Assembly (NCBI RefSeq): GCF_048128805.1
Contig: NC_136019.1
Coordinates: 16,123,881-16,187,880, forward strand
Direction: 5' to 3'
DNA: 64,000 bases
Source of the DNA: Centroberyx gerrardi
Lineage: Eukaryota > Chordata > Actinopteri > Beryciformes > Berycidae
The position numbers and the translations under genes are program-made. The notes under the pieces were generated by a model. That model did not search any database and was not told the DNA's origin. It saw nothing but the letters and a program-made list of their open reading frames with translations. Positions 59,101 through 64,000 of this stretch are shown here, in pieces. Within the stretch, counting starts at the first letter, position 1, and every line of letters starts with the position of its first letter.

Positions 59101-62100
59101 AATTTTTCCTTGGTCCAGTTGAAGTAATCTAACTGGCCCCGATTTTATGTTTTGTGCATATTATATTTATCCCTAATAAACATTTGCATTGTGTGCATGT
59201 ACGTATATGTGTGTGTGTTGGGTTTTCCAGATACAATGTCAAGTGGGTGGAGGACTACAAGGAGAACCTACATAAGTTCTTTGAGGAGCTGAGGGAGATC
59301 TTGCCCCAGGACACCCTGGTCATGTGGAACCTCACCATGCCGCTGGGCAAGAGGATCATCGGCGGCTTCCTGGTGCCCGAGGTGCATCATCACCAAACGT
59401 GCATCTTTAAGTAGAGATGGAAATTTGATGTTACTAGTTCACAATCTATGTCACGCAATATCTCATCTCTGTCTCATCTCTCAACTCTGTCTCCACTGTA
59501 TAGTACCTCCACTAGCTGCTATAACAGTAAAACTTAGTGGGCTATGTGAGTGCAGTATCCATGGATCACTGATTATGTGGAACCTCGCTGGGCCCCTGAG
59601 CAAGAGGACATTGTTGTTTTCCCAGCCAGTCCAGGGATTCTTAACATAATTCAAGTCATACAATAAAAACACAGTTAAAATCATTAAACTACAATAAAAG
59701 TCATAACAAACGGCCACAACTCTATGGACAAACTTCATATGATAAAACGGCAAAGCGATAGCTTGATAAAGCGCAATAAAAAGTCACTCATTAGTGCAAA
59801 GTACAAAGATCCTGCATAAGTACAAGATGCCACATCATTTCATGTGCAAAGTAAGCTGTCTTGGATAGAGCCCTCTGAAACTGATTTGACTTTGAAACTT
59901 TCTATTTACTGCATAACCCACATTTCTCGCTCAAGTGGAAAAATTTTGACTTGAGCCTAGTGCTTCTTTGCCTCGGTTGGCGTTTACTAGAGCGCTCTCC
60001 CTCCATTTGCCTCCTCCTATTGACTGTGCTTGAATTTGCAGCACCTAACTTGTTTCCCACATTCTGTCTGAAGGCCGGGTGAGAGGCCCGCTCCTTTAAC
60101 CTTTCAGGCTGCCGCCGCTCTACCAGCCGTAAATCTCTATCACCTCTCCCTCCTACCCGTCAGATCGAGCACAAGGGTGACCAGATGCGTTACGACGTGA
60201 TCGAGGCCAACTTCTACAGCGGGACTCTGGCCGACGCCTACGGGATGGACGTGCTGGACCTCCACTTCCAGTTCCGCTTCTCCCTGCAGCACCGCATGAA
60301 GGACGGCGTCCACTGGAACGCCCTGGCCCACCGCAGGATAACCTCGTTGCTGCTGCAGCACGCTGCGCAGGCCTGGGGCGTCGTAATGACGTGTCCGCTG
60401 ACCACTGTTGGTGAGGAGGGGAAAGTCTCATTCACACATACACACACAAGCAGGAATGTACACTCGTCCAACCGTACCAGGCTTAATTTAGCTTGATGTG
60501 TTTGTTCTTTTTAGAGCACACAGACTTCTCTGAGCAGCAACAAAACTATGGAAATTTTGCCAGAAATGCAGGTAAGATATCTGATGATGATTATTGATTG
60601 ATATAAGAGATTCCCCATCGGATGTCAATCACTCTGTTATCCTTCATTTATAGTTTTCACACTATAGTATGCATCCTTCACTATGCTTACAGAGCATGTT
60701 TGGAGTTGTCATGACCTATGACCCACAGTGCAGTTGTAATGCCTATGAACTGAAGTATTTCCCTCAGTGTGGTTGTGTCTGTTGTGTTGCTTTATGCTGA
60801 TTTGTGTCGATTTGTGTCTTGTTTCTCCAGTAGCGTGCAGAGCAGCCAGTGGCTTTGGATATTCCTACCCTCCTCCTGCCAACTACTTTTCTTCCAACAC
60901 AGGTAAGACTTGAAGAGCACAATTATCATATGCAGCTTCAATGGTGCAGTTTGATAGCACAAAATGTTTCAGCGATCTAAAATATCACATTAAATGTCAG
61001 GTTTTGATGTCAGTCCCTCAGAATCAAAGAGCGAAGGCTTCTTTCTGGAGCCGCCATTTTGCACCGACGTTCAACAATCATACAGGGAGAAATCCATCGT
61101 AGAAGGACAGGAGCCTCAATAGACCAGAATGCAATGCAGCCACAAGACATGTTGAGTTTGGAGCAAGGGATGCAACTTGCTTTTTCTCAAATGGAAAAAC
61201 TCGTTCTTACTATGCTATTGCTATCGCTCTCCACGTACGCACATAACCCACAGCTGAATGCAACAAGTTCACACCGTTCGCTGGGGGTTGTCGAAAGGCA
61301 TTCTGGGAAATATAGGAAATCACTAACTGAAGCAGAAGTAGAGTTTTGTCTGGTCTTCTCCTCCCCCTCATGTCGCTCATCCTTTCTCTCCCCTCGCTCT
61401 CTGCCCCCCTTTCTCATATCTCTCTTCGCAGTGCCGTGCCCATCAAAGGAGGGACATTACAACGGCTACAGGGAAGAATTCTTCAAAGATTCCCTTCCCA
61501 CGGCCCCCGGGGCCTCCCTGGGCTACTTCAGCTTCGAGCAGAGTGGCCAGCCCAACAGAAGGCAGCCGCAGCCGCAGCCGCAGCAACAGCGACATGAGGC
61601 CGCCGCAGCTTTCAGACCCTCCCACCCCCCGCAGATGCACATGCCAGTCCACAGAGACCATCATGGACACGGTTTGGCCAGAAATGGTAGGCCGTAGTAC
61701 CAGTAGTGCCAAATATCTGTCATGCTGAACTGCATGGAAATGTGTATAAAATGATGCACAATTCATCTAGAATCTAGATTTTTTCTATTGGATGTAATGG
61801 TGCAGCCATAAATAATGGTATCTTGGGTTTGAAAATTAGCTATGTTCAATCAGAAATAGGCTAGTTTTGACAGCATTATTTCTTAATTTTTGTTTTTGGT
61901 TTTTCAATTGTACAATAATAGCATTAAAAGGTTTTAAAGGCTTTCTGAAATTTGCAGATACCCTGAAAACCTTTCCAATAAGCAAAACTGTTACTCACAT
62001 GCATACGCAAAATAAAGTTGTTTAAACTCCCTAGTAGAAACACTATCCTGCATCTAATCTGAGAACCCTCTGTTGCATTGGGTCAACTGGTATCAGGACT

Positions 62101-62364
62101 TCGATTATCTTTGTGTTTGACCATCAGTATTTTCAGCTAAATCAGAAGGAAAAGGCTGTATTCTGCGTTCATGCCTCTTCCATCCTCCTGTTTTTTGTTT
62201 CCCCTGCAGGTGTCAGCTACAGACCGCCCCACCACTTCCAGCCGTACTCCGCTCCCGCACAGCAGCACCGATTCGTGATGAGGAGCCGACACCCCAGTCG
62301 CCACTACGCTCCGTATACCCACCACAGACCCGGCCATCACGCAGACCACAGGCGCTACTACTGA
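56174..62364 (+). CDS. pced1a: PC-esterase domain-containing protein 1 (FAM113 family)
   Basis: Predicted exons 56174-56176, 56398-56479, 57239-57318, 57556-57788, 59231-59381, 60164-60410, 60515-60571, 60831-60902, 61432-61686, 62210-62364; 1,335 nt, 444 residues, close to the human length of about 450. The PC-esterase (GDSL/SGNH-like) fold shows the Ser block [20 protein letters not shown] (Ser28), [25 protein letters not shown] and the DGVHW block with Asp230 and His233 as likely catalytic partners. The C-terminal third is Pro/Gln/His-rich and ends [20 protein letters not shown] and [11 protein letters not shown] resemble PCED1A more than PCED1B. The natural substrate is not known. The start ATG is the last three bases of exon 1; an alternative in-frame ATG is at 56,407. 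Intron 4 carries a Tc1-like element. Confidence 0.87.
58240..59130 (-). pseudogene. Decayed Tc1-like transposon in pced1a intron 4
   Basis: On the minus strand, in order: a helix-turn-helix region ([30 protein letters not shown]), a central block ([19 protein letters not shown], then [15 protein letters not shown]), and a C-terminal block around [10 protein letters not shown] and [10 protein letters not shown]. Frames shift repeatedly and stops occur, so it is inactive. Confidence 0.85.
59382..60163 (+). other. pced1a intron 5 with a partial exon-5-like segment
   Basis: ATGTGGAACCTC at 59,576, continuing to GAGCAAGAGGA (59,609), resembles part of exon 5 (59,322-59,355) with about six mismatches in 34 bases. 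The rest shows no feature; AT-rich, no ORF of note. Confidence 0.4.
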
Positions 62365-63530
62365 GGCGAAGCCCGAGAGTGAAAAATGGTTACCCGATAT
62401 CACTGACTTTCTCAAATATGCACGATTATGTCCTCTGATCTGCCAGTGTGGGCAAGTGAAGGTCTTAAGATGGGAAATGTTTTAAACGGTATATATCTTG
62501 TTTTCAGGTAAGAAGTCTTTCAAGGGAGGAAAAAGACGGAAGGGCAGGGAAAAGGAAAGTTAGGTTTGTAAGGTCAAATAGAAAGGGATTTGTGAAACAG
62601 GGCTTCGATGTTCATGACCCAGTCCCACGTTCAAACATCATCTTCTCTACTTCCCTCACTCCCTGACTGGGTTCTCCGATAGCTGGTCGATTTTACTTGA
62701 CTGCCCATAGATCCTCCTTGTACATAATGACTTAATTTATTCTGTGGTTCTTAACTCCTGCTTCTGTTTGGTTCAGCATTGCAGGCTTGTTCTGATTTAC
62801 TGGCCCAGTTGTGCTGCATTTGCAGTTCGTTTGTTTTACCTGTTTGACCAGATTCTTTGACTCAAGCAAATTCCACTCTTTGTGTTATCTACTCTTGTCT
62901 CTTACCTGATGTACAGTAGTGTTTTATTTCACGATTTATTGCATTGTGTTGTAACAGAACTAGACAGCAGACTTGTAGCCGGCCTGAAGCGCTGCTCCCC
63001 TCAAATTTGATGTTTCACCTAGTGGATGCAGAAATCCTCCACATCTGAAACAGTGGTACGTCTTTTAGTTGTTTGGATTGTCAAATTTTGAATTCATTTT
63101 TTGGCACTAAAAATATTTTTTTTTGTTTTGTTTTATCTTTCATTTGAAAGCATTTCTTGAAGTACTGCTCTTATTTTATTCTGTAAAGCGTTGTGCTGTG
63201 TTCTATTAATTAAAGGGGATGCTAGGGTTTGATTTGTGTGTTGACAAATGTCCTTGAGTTTTCATTTTAAAAGTCACAAACATTAAAGTTGTAACTTCCT
63301 TATCCTCCTGAAGTCTCCTCATGTCAAGACAGAACAAAATAGTGTCAAGTTTGTTCATTTTGGCCTTTAACGCCATTTCCACTGCAACAAAGTGTAATAA
63401 TCTCTCATTTGATATGTACAATTGCATCCCCACATTTTAGTCTGGCATAAATCTTGATGTAAATTCATTCAATAGTGCCAAACTGATGTAAGTTATGAGG
63501 ATAGGGTCTTTTTTAAGGGAAAAAGTATAC
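62365..63530 (+). other. pced1a 3' UTR
   Basis: No ORF of interest follows the TGA at 62,362-62,364. ATTAAA motifs near 63,209 and 63,282 are candidate polyadenylation signals, so the UTR is probably about 0.9 kb. Confidence 0.55.
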
Positions 63531-63723
63531 ATTAATGTAAAAGTAAAGACAGTTCATAACTTTGAAAGAAAACTTTATTGGCATGTCTTGTTTAACAGTA
63601 CCCAACAGGCATTAGTATGTAAAGACCATTAATGTAAAAGTAAAGACAGTTCATAACTTTGAAAGAAAACTTTATTGGCATGTCTTGTTTAACAGTACCC
63701 AACAGGCATTAGTATGTAAAGAC
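63530..63723 (-). repeat. Perfect 97-bp tandem duplication with minus-strand poly(A) signal
   Basis: 63,530-63,626 and 63,627-63,723 are identical by eye. Each contains ACTTTATTGG, that is AATAAA on the minus strand. This is where the 3' end of a convergent gene lying to the right would be expected. Confidence 0.8.
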
Positions 63724-64000
63724 AGTAAAGCAAATGATATTCACTCACACTTAGCCCTCTGGTATAAAAACTGTTATGGCTTTGGAAGTTTGGACACCTT
63801 TTCTCTACTACCACACGTTACAGTAGCTGATTTTTGGAGGCAAGAACTCATTACATGGAGCAAATATCAGATTAACAGGATTTGTTTTTGTATGACGGTA
63901 TCAATCGAGCCAGCATGTAAACAGTACAGATAGATATGACAGAAATTTTCAAGAATAATATTGTAGCGTGTCACTCAAGTGCAGACAAACTTATCCCTAC
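63724..64000 (-). other. Possible 3' UTR of a convergent gene
   Basis: AT-rich without a coding frame; assigned only from the minus-strand AATAAA just to its left. No protein family recognised. Confidence 0.3.

Noticed and set aside
61059-61431. Long in-frame extension upstream of pced1a exon 9
   Set aside because: A consensus acceptor (CTCTTCGCAG) at 61,422-61,431 and phase with exon 8 show that this part is intron that happens to be open.

Overview
The window is eukaryotic nuclear DNA, almost certainly from a ray-finned (teleost) fish. Genes are split by GT-AG introns, microsatellites are abundant, and the interspersed repeats are of teleost type: L2-like LINEs, tRNA-derived SINEs, Tc1/mariner, HARBI1 and TTAA-type DNA elements. 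All recognisable host genes read on the + strand.

Layout. (1) 1-15,775: 3' part of a gene (gene A) made of 22 consecutive fibronectin type III (FN3) exons, each exactly 258 bp with phase 1-1 ends, then a short C-terminal tail. The array continues past the left edge and has a clear higher-order structure: a 1,245-bp two-exon unit and a 2,492-bp four-exon unit duplicated almost perfectly. (2) 15,776-22,600: transposon-rich spacer with LINE, Tc1-like, TIR-element and ZMYM1/hAT-like remnants. (3) 22,600-34,522: gene B, a paralogue of gene A that can be assembled completely in silico: signal peptide, two C-type lectin domains, four FN3 domains and the same tail, 703 residues. Its first coding intron (5.4 kb) holds two independent three-level nests of transposable elements. 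(4) 36,262-39,746: a complete RING/B-box/coiled-coil/PRY-SPRY TRIM ubiquitin-ligase gene. (5) 41,757-54,605: rpgrip1, the photoreceptor connecting-cilium protein, in 31 predicted coding exons (1,379 codons). (6) 56,174-62,364: a PC-esterase domain gene, closest to pced1a, in ten predicted exons (444 codons). (7) The right edge holds a perfect 97-bp tandem duplication carrying a minus-strand AATAAA, suggesting a convergent neighbouring gene.

The genes do not form an operon-like system. The most striking part is the lectin/FN3 pair: two tandem paralogues with the same carboxy-terminal exons but very different FN3 copy number, and evidence in both of recent expansion, at whole-exon scale in A and inside one exon (in-frame 81-bp triplication) in B. 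Exon boundaries were inferred by eye from splice signals, phase continuity and remembered family sequences; no alignment or transcript was available.
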